From Cucumis sativus (Eukaryota > Streptophyta > Magnoliopsida > Cucurbitales > Cucurbitaceae): a DNA stretch of 64,000 nucleotides. Below the pieces are notes generated by a model that was not told the DNA's origin, made no database searches, and worked only from the letters and a program-made list of their open reading frames with translations. The stretch is taken from assembly GCF_000004075.3 (NCBI RefSeq), contig NC_026660.2, forward strand, positions 15,767,837-15,831,836. The letters are read 5' to 3'. Below, piece after piece: positions 21,480 through 33,447 of this stretch. Made by a program: the position numbers and the translations under genes. Each line of letters begins with the position of its first letter. The first letter of the stretch is position 1.

Positions 21480-22850
21480 GATACATATAAGTCTTAACTA
21501 GTCTAATAGCACCCTCCATTCATCTTCCCCTACACTGGCTATGTATCAAAATTTTCAAATTAAGTAATACGTCTACTAACGAACTTGAAAACAAAACACA
21601 TCACACTAAAAAACACAAACATCACTTTAACCCAACAGAAGCAACTCTTTTTACCCTTGCACTCACTATCACATTACTATCATGTTTGTCAACTGTCAAA
21701 CTAACTCTTTTAAGTTATTTAGTGTGACTACAAAGTTATGAACACCATAATCTTAATTAAAACCTTTTAATAAACAAATGCGAAGTTACTACTCAAGAAT
21801 GGCAAGGAATTCAAAAAAACATGACAGCTATCCTAATTGGTTGAAAATGAGAAAAAGAAAGTTAGCCAGACAACCTGTTTGGACTACAAAGCTAGCAGAT
21901 ACGATTCCTCAAATTTGACCATTCACTCTCCATACTCTACAAGTCTTCAAGCACATGATGCTGCCTTCTTTCAGATGAGCAACATCATTCCGATCTTAAC
22001 AGTCAGAAGAGCAAATCAAATCAATCCTAGCATATTCACAAATCACAACTAAAAAGTACAAACATTACAAAATAAAACATGCAGCGATATCAACAAGCAT
22101 TCTGATAAATAATTAGCCAACTAATTGACATTACAAAATAAATAAAGAAAAAAATCATTGGAAAGATCACTGCTTAAATGAAATTTGAAATATCTCCCAA
22201 TAGTTTTGATCGGTTACCCGAGTTGTGAGAGTGATCGGTTGATATTGCGTGCTTCCTTCAAGCGCTCCCCAGCTGCACCTGTTAGCTTCTGCCTCCGGAA
22301 CCAGCTACTTAAACCATCTGCCAGTCTCTGCATAATAAAATGATTATGAGCCTAAATTTTACAAGTACCAGTCCGTTGAATATAGAAACGTGATACTCAT
22401 GCTTTTCCATCCTAAACAACAGAACTATCTGCACTTCGATTTACAAATTCATTGCCTTTTTCCGACAGTGCTCACAACTGTTAGTTGTTACAGGTATACT
22501 TCTTTTATTTATTTATTTTACTAAATTCAGTAATACCATATTCCAGATATTAGCAACATTATTTTAGCATTACCTTGGATCGGGATTCAACAACACAGGT
22601 AAAAAAAGCAGTATGTGATAGCGAACTCTCAGGAACGGTCGGGTTAGAAGAGGGAGGCCTAGGTGGAAGCGGGCTCTTCAGGATTTGGAATCGAAAACCG
22701 ATCTGAGGGTGGAGAATTTTCTTTGGAAGACTTGGGTTTCCGAGTGGGTCTGCGGCCCTTGATTTCGGCACCGTTAAGGCTAGAAGAAGAAGAAAGTGGT
22801 GGATCGACGAGATGGGTATGTCGCAAGATAGAGTTTCTTGGCTGCTTCAC
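21480..22850 (-). pseudogene. Kinesin-12 gene fragment with first exon (unit 2)
   Basis: The 5' exon (22850-22574) starts at the position of the initiator, but it is GTG (cac on plus, 22848-22850) instead of ATG, then KQPRNSILR, SSKENSPPSD and SPLPPRPPSSNP. It fuses directly to FTCVVESRSK and a GT donor at 22572-22573, so the P-loop exons are deleted. The next exon (22327-22218) encodes LADGLSS, then FRRQKLTGAAGERLKEARN with an intact GTAACC donor, but lacks 35 bp present in unit 1. The remainder to 21480 is shared with 17946-18831. Plant kinesin-12 organises the phragmoplast; this copy is dead. Confidence 0.8.
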
Positions 22851-25414
22851 GTTAGAGAGGAAGAGCGAAATTTTGGAGGTATAGGAAGAGCGAAACGGAA
22901 TTTGAGAGATAGGAAATCGCAGGGTTTGAGGAAGACGAAGAAGAGAAGGGGAGATGAGAGGCAGAGTAAACCGATGGAGAAGAAAAAGGGGAAAGAAATT
23001 TGAAATAAAAGAGACCGTTGAGGTTGAAGAAGAGGGAAAAGAAAATTGACCGTTGAGGTTATTTAATTTTTGGATTAAATATTTTCTATGAAAATTAAAA
23101 AAGAAAAAGTTAAAAGGCAAATATTTTTTACTTTTTTTTATTATTTATTCTATGAAAATTCAATAATAAAAAAGCATCTATATTTGCTTTTAGTATGGTT
23201 CACATTTTTATTTATTTGACAAAAATCTAACTAAATTATCATTCATTTTGACCTAATATTGCAAATATAAATTTATATTTTGCATCTTAACTACTCTTTG
23301 GCATTTATAATATCATTGTTCCGCACCTCAATTTTTTTATTGTTGTCAAAAATAAACCTAATCCAAAATGAATTTTGGGAGTTTGAGTTCGACCGTGATT
23401 ATTGTTGAATAATTTTATTTGGGATGCAAGTTTTTCACTTAGACATGGACATTTTGCTATTTTAGCAATTTAAATTTAAAATTTTCTTTTATCAAAAGTA
23501 AACCTCTTGTTTTAATGTTTTTCTGGTCATCCCTTTTAAATACAACTAATGACAAATGAATATAACAATTAAGAAATTCGTAGATATATAACAACATTTT
23601 AAACTAATTGCTGCAGTTATTTTAAATCACATATGTCATTCGCTTATAAGCCATAAGAGTCTATTAACGATATAAATCTATCACAAATATATTTTGCTAC
23701 ATTTACAATTTTTAAAAGATATTGTTATATACTTAATTATTATTCATAAAATCTGCTAATCCATTATACTTACCCTAAGTTAAATGAATAATGTCAAAAG
23801 TAAGTTTACTACGAAGGTAATTTGTGTGACCCTTTTATCCTAACGTAGGAAGTTTGTTCCACTCCATACCATTATTGAACTAAGAAGATTAAGTGTGTAT
23901 TAGTATGTTTAAACAAGTATAATTATAGCAAAATCTATGAGTGATATATTTATATTAGCAATACAATATGTGTTACATATGCAAATATTTTGTATCTAAT
24001 CGTTGTATTTGCAATTAACTCCATTCAAATATACAAATATAAACATAACTCTTTAACCTGAGTTTAGCTAGGATCACAAACTACAAAAAGAAAGTATGGA
24101 ATATATTTAATTTGTTTTTTTTTTCTTTGAAGAAAATTTGGTGTGTAGCACATTATATATTTTTCTTTCCTTTAAAAAACAGTATTGATCTTATAATATA
24201 CGGCCTTGCACAATGTATTCACCATAAAGATCATATAATTGTAGAGATGTATAGAAGGTCTGATAAACAACATAAACGAAAAGTTCTAATCCTTGAAATT
24301 GTAAACATTACCCATATCCTACAATAAAAGTCACATCAACTTGATATTTGTTGAAATTTAACAAAAATGAAAAGAAAGCAACGATAAACCAATGACGATG
24401 GAAGAAGATACAGTTTTCAAACACAACCAGCTATCCAAATTATTCATAATATGGTATTAGAAAATATATTGCAATTTGTAACCTCATAAGTTTATAAACA
24501 GAGTCAAAAATTAAAGGAAATTTTTTTATCAAGCTTATATTAGGACTTTATACTACTTATATGTAATTCTTAAGTTTTCTTCTTTTAGCTATAAAAGACA
24601 CAAATTAAGAAAAAAAAATGACTTGATTGTCCATGTAAAGTTATGCCCCAACTTTTTTTCTTCTAACTTAAGAAAAGGAACACCAACAAATATCTATCCC
24701 CATAAACTAAAAAGCATAGGAAAATGATAGTAAAAGTAAAATCAACTTTTTCTGTTATCTTTTTCCTTCATTCATTTACTTCTAATTGAAAATAAACCAA
24801 AAGTCTAAAACCGATCAAATTATTGAAAACGAAAAAACAAGAAACATAACAGTGTGGAGAGGTAGTTATTATCAAGTATTTGATTTTGTTTAATAGATTC
24901 CAGTTGTGACAACCACAACAATTGTATGCATGAAGTTCATCATTCAAACAGATTCTGACAACAAATTTCAACACATCTGCAAGGCGAAAGAAGATAGGAA
25001 TTAGGATAACAAGGTAATTAGAACACTGAAATAAATTTTAAAAATAATTTTATTGCCGATTGCTACTATAAGCATAATTATCTGCTTGTATAATTGTCTT
25101 GCATGATCTGACAAATACATTATGGTATTTGATATTCCATTCAGGTTGTATCTTGCATGTTACCAACAAAATCATGTGCTTAGTGATAAATTACTCTTAG
25201 ACTGAGAAATACTCGAAAAAAAATCAAGAGTAACAACTCTTAGTTTCCCAGAAAAATTGAAACAAAATCATGACAAACCAACAACAAGAACTTCATAAAC
25301 TTGTCTGATGAAAGCAACTCAAGAACAGTCTCAATGCAGATCATACATGAGTTCTTTGCTAAATATTTCCAAAGGCTAAAAAGAGTTAAGGAAAAAAAGA
25401 AAAACAATAATTAC
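22851..25414. other. Kinesin 5' flank, then AT-rich intergenic DNA
   Basis: About 22851-23100 is probably the former 5' UTR/promoter of the kinesin fragment. The rest is AT-rich with no supported gene. A decayed relative of the MITE-like repeat described at 37984 lies near 23610-23760 (ttgctacatttacaattt, gttatatacttaatt). Confidence 0.45.
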
Positions 25415-27330
25415 CTGTAATTTTCGTTGGTTCATGATCTTCTCTTGTCATTCCCTCACTTTAATCTCATAACTGAAAAGGAAAAGAGGAGGGAGGGGTG
25501 ATTAAACTCATGCATGTACATAATGTCGAAACCAGCAAAATTACCACCCTATTAACTATGAAAGTCTGGTTGTGGTCGAAGTAGGGTGAAAGTCAGTGTA
25601 GATTAGGATAGATGTCACCGTGAAGCTCACTGTCGGTTGGGGGAGAACATAAAAATTGACTTTTTTCTTTTATAACAGGCTGACTGACCTACAGGCTGGG
25701 GTGAACTGGCTGGCAAGGAGGAAGTGACATGCTACCACTAGGTTGTGTTAGGTGTGAACAATGGACAATGGTGGCTAGAAGTGAGGGAAGGGCTTTGTCA
25801 AAGGGTCGTGCAGGGCTGAACTCCAACTGTCCAATATTAGTTTGTTCGCTTACTTTCTTTGTTTCACCCATATCAATGTCTGCAAAAATTCCCACAATAT
25901 ATAGAAATGGAAATAAAGATCCTTAAGTTCTTTGAGAAAAATCATAAATATAGCCACAAAATTTCTCCAATTATTTGTTACTTAAAAAAGTATAGAAATT
26001 GTCAACCAAGCTCAACTAACGCCTGTATGTATGTACTTAGAACCAAGAGGTCTCGGGTTTAAATCCCTCTACCCCGAATTTGTACTCATAAAAAGAAAAA
26101 TACAGAAATTGTATGAATGAGGTGCACATTCACGTAATTTATACGATGATGTGAGAAATGCTATGATTGTAATGGATGCTCATAGTTTGGCTCGTAGCAA
26201 TAGAAAAGCCCGAATCTTATTCTCAAAGTTGAGTCCTTTCTTCAGTGCAAAAAATGTGGTTTCCTGTCGGCTTGGGGAAAGATCAATTGCTGTCTCCACC
26301 TTGTTGACATTTCGCCCTGCATAATTATTGACAACGAGAAATAAATAGAAAGGTTATTCTACCATTTTTTTGGTTTTATGAGAACAAATTCAGAGAGCTA
26401 ATTGCAAGCAATATTTGAAGTAAAGTTACACCTCCTGCCCCCCAGATCTTGCAGTAGTCAGTTCAATGTCCTTCGGATCAATCACTACTTCAACTTCATC
26501 TGCCTAGATGCAATAATAACATAAGCTCAACAAATCAAGATAAACATAGCTGATCAAGATGCAAATGCAACGGAGAACAAAGTCAAATAAGAGAAATTAT
26601 CATATCCAAATTGTTAACACTCCTACAGAGAAACAGTACGAACACTATGAATATCAACTATATATAAGGATAACTGTATAGTAATGCACTTGGATTTTCA
26701 TGTTAAGGCACTAGTGTGATATGACAGAACATTTTAATCGGCCACTCCACATTAATCCATCATCTAGGTATTTTTAACAGAGAGATAGCTTTTCACATTA
26801 TAATTGTTAATGGCAAAAATGGAGCACAATAGCATATCAGGGACCTATAAAGGAAATGGGGAAAGAATTAACATTAGACAACTGTCCAGGACAAACTTAG
26901 CAAATTCAGGTAATATTCTACCACACATTAGTCTGATTAACGCATGCAATTCTTATTTGACAAGTATCAGACAGTTCTTATTTCACAATTTATAGTGAAC
27001 TTATGGAATAGTTTACCTCTAGCATGATGACTACTGTAGTCGTAGAAGTATGCATACGGCCCTGTGTTTCTGTTTGAGGAACACGTTGAACTCAATGAAA
27101 ACCAGACTCTTATTTCGATTTACTGTAGACACGTTATCCTTTGATTTCTGTCACATAAGTTTCGTGTCCCCCCTTTTCAGCCAGAAAAGTAAACAACGAA
27201 AATTCTTCAATATATATACAGAAAGCACTAGGATATTGACTTCTGGGATGTCTGGAGGCACATACCTTAGAACTTGAAACAGGGAAAAACTTCCATGAAT
27301 TCCGCTCACTGTATTTCTGGTACATACGGA
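25415..27330 (-). pseudogene. Organellar-type peptide chain release factor 1 pseudogene
   Basis: Five exons read right to left: about 27330-27266 (MYQKYSERNSWKFFPVSSS), 27180-27017 (ETYVTEIKG, VQRVPQTETQGR), 26503-26432 (DPKDIELTTARSGG), 26316-26184 (NVNKVETAIDL, AFLLLRAKL) and 25472-25415 (YEIKVRE). Bacterial-type RF1 releases finished proteins in plastids or mitochondria through its GGQ loop. Here the loop is disrupted twice: one G too few at the end of the 26432 exon, and CGA (Arg) where Gln should be. There are also stops within the 27017 exon, a stop after KVRE, an AT in place of a GT donor at 26182-26183, and a lost acceptor near 27180. Introns are kept, so it is a duplicated copy. The N-terminal half and C-terminus were not found. 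Confidence 0.8.
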
Positions 27331-27826
27331 CATGTTATATAATTGGAAAAAATGAGTTAGAGAAGAAGAAACGACAATGTAGAAAAATGTATTTGAGAAA
27401 AGAAGGGGGTAAAATCAAAGCAGGACAGGAACGGAAGAGACATCAGAGTTTGGACTATGTAACTTGTAAGTTTTACAAAGCCTAACTATCCTATTCACTG
27501 TTCAATTTTCTATACACTTATAAGGCCTAAATTGTTGGTAAGAAAAAGATTGGAGCATAGGTCACCTCTAATGGATTGATGAGAAAATTCAAAATTTAAC
27601 ATCTTAGTCGTATCTTTTGAATAAAAATAAAAATAAAGCCCATCTTAGTTGTAATTATGTAAAAAAAAAAAAAAGACAATTAATGTGATTATTCATGAAT
27701 TGATTTGGGTGGGCTATTTCAAGATAAAAGTACCAAACAAAAGACTAGAATGGGTTATTTAGTTATGTAATCACAACTGCCATTTCTCCTCCATAAGAAA
27801 AACAAACAATTTCTCTAAATTTCATC

Positions 27827-27840
27827 TATATATATATATG
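27827..27840 (+). promoter_or_regulatory. TATA-like (TA)n tract upstream of the PMEI gene
   Basis: The run ctatatatatatatg lies about 60 bp before the ATG at 27896. A transcript starting about 30 bp downstream would begin after the earlier ATG at 27851, which argues for 27896 as the real start. It could equally be a simple microsatellite. Confidence 0.45.
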
Positions 27841-27895
27841 TATTTATCAAATGAATCATATCAATAAGGACGGGAAACAACAAAGAAAAATTAAA

Positions 27896-28414
27896 ATGGC
27901 CAATAACTCTTGTCTCATTATTATCTCTCTCGTTGGAGTTCTTTCGTTCACCATCATTTCAAATGTGGCATCATCTAATGACGTCGTTTCCACCATCTGT
28001 CCAAAAACCTCAAATCCACAATTTTGTTCAAGTGTGTTGAAATCTGCAGGCACTACAAATCTAAAAGGCTTGGCTGTATACACCTTAAACCTTGCTCATA
28101 CAAATGCTGAAAAATCTTTGACTCTAGCCAACTCACTGGCAAAAACCGCCACCAATCCTCAACTTAAGCAACGATATTCGTCTTGTGCTGAGAGCTATGA
28201 TGAAGCTATTGGTGACATTGAAAATGCCCAAAAGGACTTGGCACTTGGGGACTTTAATGGTGTCAATATTGTAACTTCTGGTGCCATGACTAATATTGGT
28301 GACTGTCAGGATAAGTTCGCACAGCCGCCTAAGGATACATCGTTGCTTTTGAAGAATGGCAAGACTCTAAATGATATATGCAGCATTATTTTGGTTATAT
28401 CCAATCTTCTTTGA
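27896..28414 (+). CDS. Pectin methylesterase / invertase inhibitor (PMEI) family protein
   Basis: An intact single-exon gene of 172 residues, normal for the family. Residues 1-27 form a signal peptide (MANNSCLIIISLVGVL then an SNVASS cleavage region), so the product enters the secretory path to the cell wall. The PMEI four-helix fold is marked by the paired cysteines in TICPKTSNPQFC near the mature N-terminus and the later pair in SSCAES and IGDCQDKF. Such proteins bind pectin methylesterases or acid invertases; which target applies cannot be told from sequence. An in-frame ATG 45 bp upstream (27851) would add a polar extension before the signal peptide and is less likely. Part of its upstream flank is duplicated at 29758-29920. 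Confidence 0.9.
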   Translation: MANNSCLIIISLVGVLSFTIISNVASSNDVVSTICPKTSNPQFCSSVLKSAGTTNLKGLAVYTLNLAHTNAEKSLTLANSLAKTATNPQLKQRYSSCAESYDEAIGDIENAQKDLALGDFNGVNIVTSGAMTNIGDCQDKFAQPPKDTSLLLKNGKTLNDICSIILVISNLL

Positions 28415-29757
28415 AGGCTATGTACTTGAAGATTTTAATCAATAAATAAAATGAAGTTTAATTTTTAAAATAATAACATTACAGTGGGATGGTGATCGGA
28501 ATTGATTACTTTGGTTAAAATTTAAAATTAGATAAAAAAAATCAATTAATAGATAATTCCAACTAATCAAAATAACTAAATAAAAGACGAGATTTGAAAA
28601 TATAATATCCTAATAGACACTAATAGACTTATATTAATAGATAATTTCCTGCCGATGAAAAATTACTAAAGTTGTACTATATTTTATAAATATTTTAAAA
28701 CATTACATAAACACTAATTAAAGTTGGGTTTAGTAGCAAAAAGTTACAAATTTATGGACACCTTCTTTTAGGGAAAAAAATACAGAGTAATATTACCTTG
28801 ACATGATGTAAACTAAATTTGTAATCAGCGTTGAAATCTCTACTATATTAAATGCGCTCGTGGAGAAAAAAAATTATATACATCTATTTTATTCTTAAAT
28901 TGTCGAAAAAAATTTATATTACTTTTTGTGATCTAACGTAGTTGTGACTTTTCTATTGTAAGTGTCCATTTTAATGTTTGGAAAGAAGATTTTTCCAATT
29001 TTTTAGTTTACAAAATAAAGTTCTATATTTTAAAAAATAAAACCTTATGTCGAATATGTGTAACTAATATTGATAGGATGTGACTAGTTGATCTTCGAGA
29101 TACGATGCATTCTGTTTAGAGTGGAGATGGTTGCACACACATCAAATTGGTGCATTGATTCCTCCAAACTTACATGTAAAATGTACGTGTAAAAGAAAAA
29201 CAAAATAAACTCTTGCAGTTACACATTAGAAAAAAAAAACGTCACGAAATCCCAAAGTTCAAAAGAAAACAAACACACACAAAAGGGGATTTAATTGATT
29301 CAAAGTAGTAACGAATGGTGAAAAATTGCATCATTTCTTGTGATTTCACATTGACATATTAGAATAAAAAATTATCGTATTCTATATATTACAATATTGG
29401 ATCAAATATTAATACATTAATTCAATTATTTAATTACTACAACAATGAATTTCTTTTTCTTTTTTAAATAATAATTTTACCATTAATATTGTATAATATT
29501 TGTTTATTATATGCTAAAGCATATTTAAAAATTAAATAGAATTAAGATATTTCACGTGAATATGTGCACGTGTTTCAATTGAAAAGATTGAAACAATAGT
29601 CACAAATGATTTTTTCATAAAACAAAACATTCGTAACCAAATCTAAATATGCACTTTCATAATAAAGGACCAAAACTCATATTGCGTAGAATTGAGCATG
29701 GTTTAAATGAAATTATTAAGAAAATACTTACACTTTACACCAGGTTTTTTGGCAACA
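28415..29757. other. AT-rich spacer downstream of PMEI; no gene seen
   Basis: Possible polyadenylation words (aataaataaaatg) lie at 28441-28453. Beyond that only A/T-rich sequence is seen. Confidence 0.4.
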
Positions 29758-29921
29758 TATATAGTGAGAAAACTCAAAATTTACCCTCTTACTTGTATCT
29801 TTTCAATAAAAAAGTGCATCTTAGTTGTAATTATGTCAAAATAAAATAAAAAAAAAGAACCAGTCAATTAACATGGTTATTCATTCATTGATTTGGGTGA
29901 ACTTTTTGAAGATAAAAATTC
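29758..29921 (+). repeat. Duplicate of the PMEI upstream region, cut by a gypsy fragment
   Basis: This matches about 27580-27735 upstream of PMEI (catcttagttgtaattatg, attcattgatttgggtg, gaagataaaa). In the PMEI gene another 160 bp separates this point from the ATG. Here the match ends at the first gypsy codons, so a second PMEI copy, if it existed, has been lost or displaced. Confidence 0.7.
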
Positions 29922-32100
29922 CCTATTCTGGTGGTTGAGGAGCTTTTCGATGAATTAAATGGAGCAAACTGGTTTTCAAAGATTGATTTAAAGGCGGGGT
30001 TCCATCAGATCAAAATGTGTGGAGAAGACATCGAAAAAACAGCATTTCGAACACATGATGGACACTATGAATTTATGGTTATGGCATTCGGCTTAACTAA
30101 TGCCACATCCACTTTCCAAGCTCTAATGAACTCAATATTTAAACCATTTTTGCAGAAGTTCATATTAGTATTTTTCGACGACATACTAATCTACAGTGAG
30201 AACTTGGAAAATCATCTGAAGCACATTGGGTTAGCATTGGAAATCCTGAGAAAGAATGAGTTATATGCAAACCAGAAGAAGTGCAGCTTCGCGCAAGAAC
30301 GTATTGATTATTTGGGTCATATCATTTCAGGACAAGAAGTTGAAGTGAACCCCGAGAAAATCAGAGCAATCAGGGAATGGCCTATACCCAGTAATATAAG
30401 AGAGGTACGAGGATTACTGGCCTCACCTGTTACTAAAGAAAGTTCGTTCAGCACTATGGCTTCATTGTCGCACCATTGACTCAACTACTTAGGAAAGGGG
30501 GATTCCAGTGGACTGAGGAGTCTAAGGAGGCATTCCAACAACTACAAAATGCCATGATGACCCTGCCCGTTTTGGTGTTGCCTGATTTCAATGCCACCTT
30601 TGAAATGGAAACAGATGCATCGAGATATAGGGTAGGAGTCGTACTCGTCCAAGCCAAGCGCCCCATAGCATACTTTAGCCATACGTTAGCCTTAAGAGAT
30701 AGGGCCAAGCCTGTATATGAAAGGGAATTAATGGCAGTAATCTTGCCTGTGCAACGATGGCGACCATATCTGTTGGAAAGAAAATTTATTGTGAAGACCG
30801 ATCAGAAATCCTTGAAGTTCTTATTACAACAAAGAGTGATACAGCTTCAGTATCAGAAATGGGTAGCGAAGCTAACGGGATACTCATTTGAGGTGGTCTA
30901 CAAACCCGGCTTGGAGAATAAAGCAGCAGACGCCTTGTCTTGGATGCCTCCTACAGTTAACCTCGGTAGCATAACAGCTCCTACATTGGTTGACATTCTG
31001 GTGATTAAAAAGGAAGTCGAAGCGGATGAAAAGTTGAGCAAAATAATGGAAGAACTACAAGCAATGGAAGAAGGAACAGAGGGTAAATTCTCCATCCGAC
31101 AAGGTATGTTAAGATATAAGGATAAGTTTGTGCTGTCCAAAACATCTACATTGATACCCACAATCCTACATACTTACCATGATTCGGTACTTGGAGACCA
31201 TTCTGGATTTTTATGCACATACAAACGACCAACTGGTGAGCTATATTGGGAAGGAATGAAGGCGGATGTTAAGAAGTATTGTGAGGAATGTGTAATATGT
31301 CAGAAGAACAACTCCCTAGCACTATCCCCCACCGGACTGCTGCTGTCCCTGGACAGTCCAAACAATATTTGGAGCGATATATCTATGGACTTTATCGAGG
31401 GCTTACCAAGATCGAATGGTTTCGAAGTCATCTTTGTAGTGGTGGACAGATTCAGCAAATATATTTGTTAAGGAGATTGTCCGACTTCATGGCTTTCCCA
31501 AATCGATAGTGTCCGACCGAGATAAGGTATTCTTGAGCAACTTTTGGCAAGAAATGTTCAAAATGGCAGGCACCCGATTAAATCGAAGCACCGCTTATCA
31601 CCCTCAGTCGGATGGGAAAACTGAGGTGGTTAATAGGGGAGTGGAGACGTATCTGCGATGTTTTTGTGGAGAACGGCCTAAGGAATGGTCAAAATGGATA
31701 CATTGGGCTGAATATTGGTACAACACTACTTTTTAGAGATCCGTAGGGGTCACTCCATTTCAGGCTATCTATGGACGTATGCCACCACCATTGATGTTTT
31801 ATGGTGACCGGGACACTCCAAACACTACCTTAAACGAATAGCTCAAGGCATGAGTTGAAATTCTGGGAGTCCTAAAAGAACACTAATTCGTCGCACAGAC
31901 AAGATGAAAAATAACGTAGACTTGAAGCGTCATGATGTGGAGTATGCAGTTGGCGATATGGTCTTCCTGAAGATTAGGCCCTATAGACAGATCTCATTAC
32001 GACAAAAGAAAAATGAGAAACTATCCCCCAAGTTCTTTGGGCCTTATACGATTGTGGAACGCATCATACTGGTTGCGTATAAGCTAGAGTTGCCAGCATC
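29922..32100 (+). mobile_element. Ty3/gypsy chromovirus pol fragment (element A), RT to integrase
   Basis: Domains are RT from its start (VVEELFDELNGA, AFRTHDGHYEFMV, catalytic FFDD near 30177), RNase H at about 30560-30940 ([13 protein letters not shown], then NKAADALS) and integrase at about 31150-32095 (zinc part CEECVICQ, core [24 protein letters not shown]). The frame is broken near 30420, near 31468 with loss of some residues, and by TAG near 31735. It starts abruptly in RT, lacks gag, protease and its own LTRs, and stops at ELPAS, where another LTR begins. It belongs to the same broad group as the element at 1263 but is clearly a different family. Confidence 0.88.
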
Positions 32101-32101
32101 A

Positions 32102-33278
32102 TGTCACGTCCCGCGAAACGACCCCACTTTTTGCGCCAAAAAGTGCTATAAGACTCCCAAAAGAATGCCAAAGGGAAGCCAAGCACACTCAAGCAACAAC
32201 CCGATCCGGCCATGTGACAGCCCACATGTGCCCACGACACATGCCCATGACATTGGCATGTGCCCACAGAAGGCAGCCCACGAGCCCCGCATGCATGTCG
32301 TGACACGTGCCCACGACAACCCCATGTGCGTGTACGGACGCACACCTCATAGGCGCGGACACCAGACAAGGCGTCAGGCACCAACGCCACCCAGACAACC
32401 CATGTGCACCGACAGCTGCACATGGCACGGCGGCCAACCCACCAGGCGCGCACACAGGCGCCCACGCCCATCAGACGGCCGCCCATGCCAGACACGGCAT
32501 GGCGCGCGCGGCCCCATGCGCGCGTGCCCAGCATGCGCACGACCATGCGCGTGCGACCCTGCATCCGCACGCCCCACGCCCCGAAGCGCCGAGAAGCTTC
32601 CAGAAGAATGGGGAAGGCGCGCGACACTTCGCGAGGCGCGCGCCCAGCGCCGCGAAGAAGGACACCGCGCGCGCGCGCAGAAGGCCCCAGACACGCCCCT
32701 GTGCGTGCTGCTCCGCCCATGCTCGGTCTAGACAGCCCCAGAAGCTTCTAGAACGCCCGAGACAGTACCAGAATGTGCCAGAATGGTCTGGACACGCCCG
32801 AGAAGGCCCTGGAACATGCTGGAACGTGCTGGACAAAGCTAGAACGTGCTAGAAGGCTACAATGACGGTCTGGAAGTGTCATGAAAGGTCTAGTCCTCTC
32901 TAGAATGTTCTAGGCTTCCTTGTAATGTACTAAACCCTCTTGTATCATCTAGAATATTCCTTGGCCGACCTTATGAGGCCTAGGTCGGTTTGGCAAGGTT
33001 ATAAATACTTGTAAGGGCCCTCATTTGTAAAGAAGAAGGAAACCAATAAGAGAAAGGGTTCTCTTAAGCTCTCTCAACTTCTCACTCACTCTCTTGCCAA
33101 CCCATTGTGATTTCTAAGTGCCTTAGGTGCACTAATCATCTTCCGCTGCATTATCATTGAGGTTATTCATAGTGCTTGGTGCACTAACCTCTTGTTAAGG
33201 CTTACTTGGCTAACGGGGACGACATAGTCAAGCCAAGTGCCGCACGGTTGGTTAGCTTCAGATCCTAACCACGTGACA
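32102..33278 (+). mobile_element. LTR of a second gypsy-type element (element B), GC-rich
   Basis: This 1177-bp LTR starts TGTCACGT and ends ACGTGACA, a perfect 8-bp inverted terminal pair. A primer-binding site follows 2 bp later, so it is a 5' LTR. A TATA-like ggttataaatac near 32997 would drive transcription in the 3' half. About 32190-32720 is strongly GC-rich with many cgcgcg and ccatgcgc words, unlike everything else in the window. It begins directly after element A's integrase, showing nested insertion. Long frames on both strands in the GC-rich part are a by-product of composition. Confidence 0.88.
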
Positions 33279-33280
33279 GG

Positions 33281-33293
33281 TGGTATCAGAGCG
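33281..33293 (+). promoter_or_regulatory. Primer-binding site, initiator tRNA-Met type
   Basis: The sequence tggtatcagagcg lies 2 bp after the LTR end. It matches the plant retrotransposon PBS complementary to the 3' end of initiator tRNA-Met (TGGTATCAGAGC). Confidence 0.9.
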
Positions 33294-33447
33294 TGTTCGT
33301 TCGGAGGGACATACTCTTAATCGTTGGTATCAAGTACACGATACCGAGGGACCGGGATTCAAGACCCCTAGTTCTTGAAACGTTGTCGAGGTGTATCGGA
33401 ACAACGGTGTGAGGACCTAGGTACGCCTTATCGCTTTACCCTATTTA

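Noticed and set aside
22659..23120. A 153-codon minus-strand frame as an independent gene
   Set aside because: Its second half is the kinesin-12 first exon and its first half is the former 5' UTR.
26030..26100. tRNA or SINE-like B-box (gggtttaaatccc)
   Set aside because: The flanking sequence does not fold into a tRNA cloverleaf and no A-box at the right distance was found. The signal is too weak to call.
32064..32852. Several long overlapping reading frames on both strands
   Set aside because: They fall in the GC-rich part of the LTR, where stop codons are rare by composition. No motif or start context supports any of them; only the first few codons of one belong to element A integrase.
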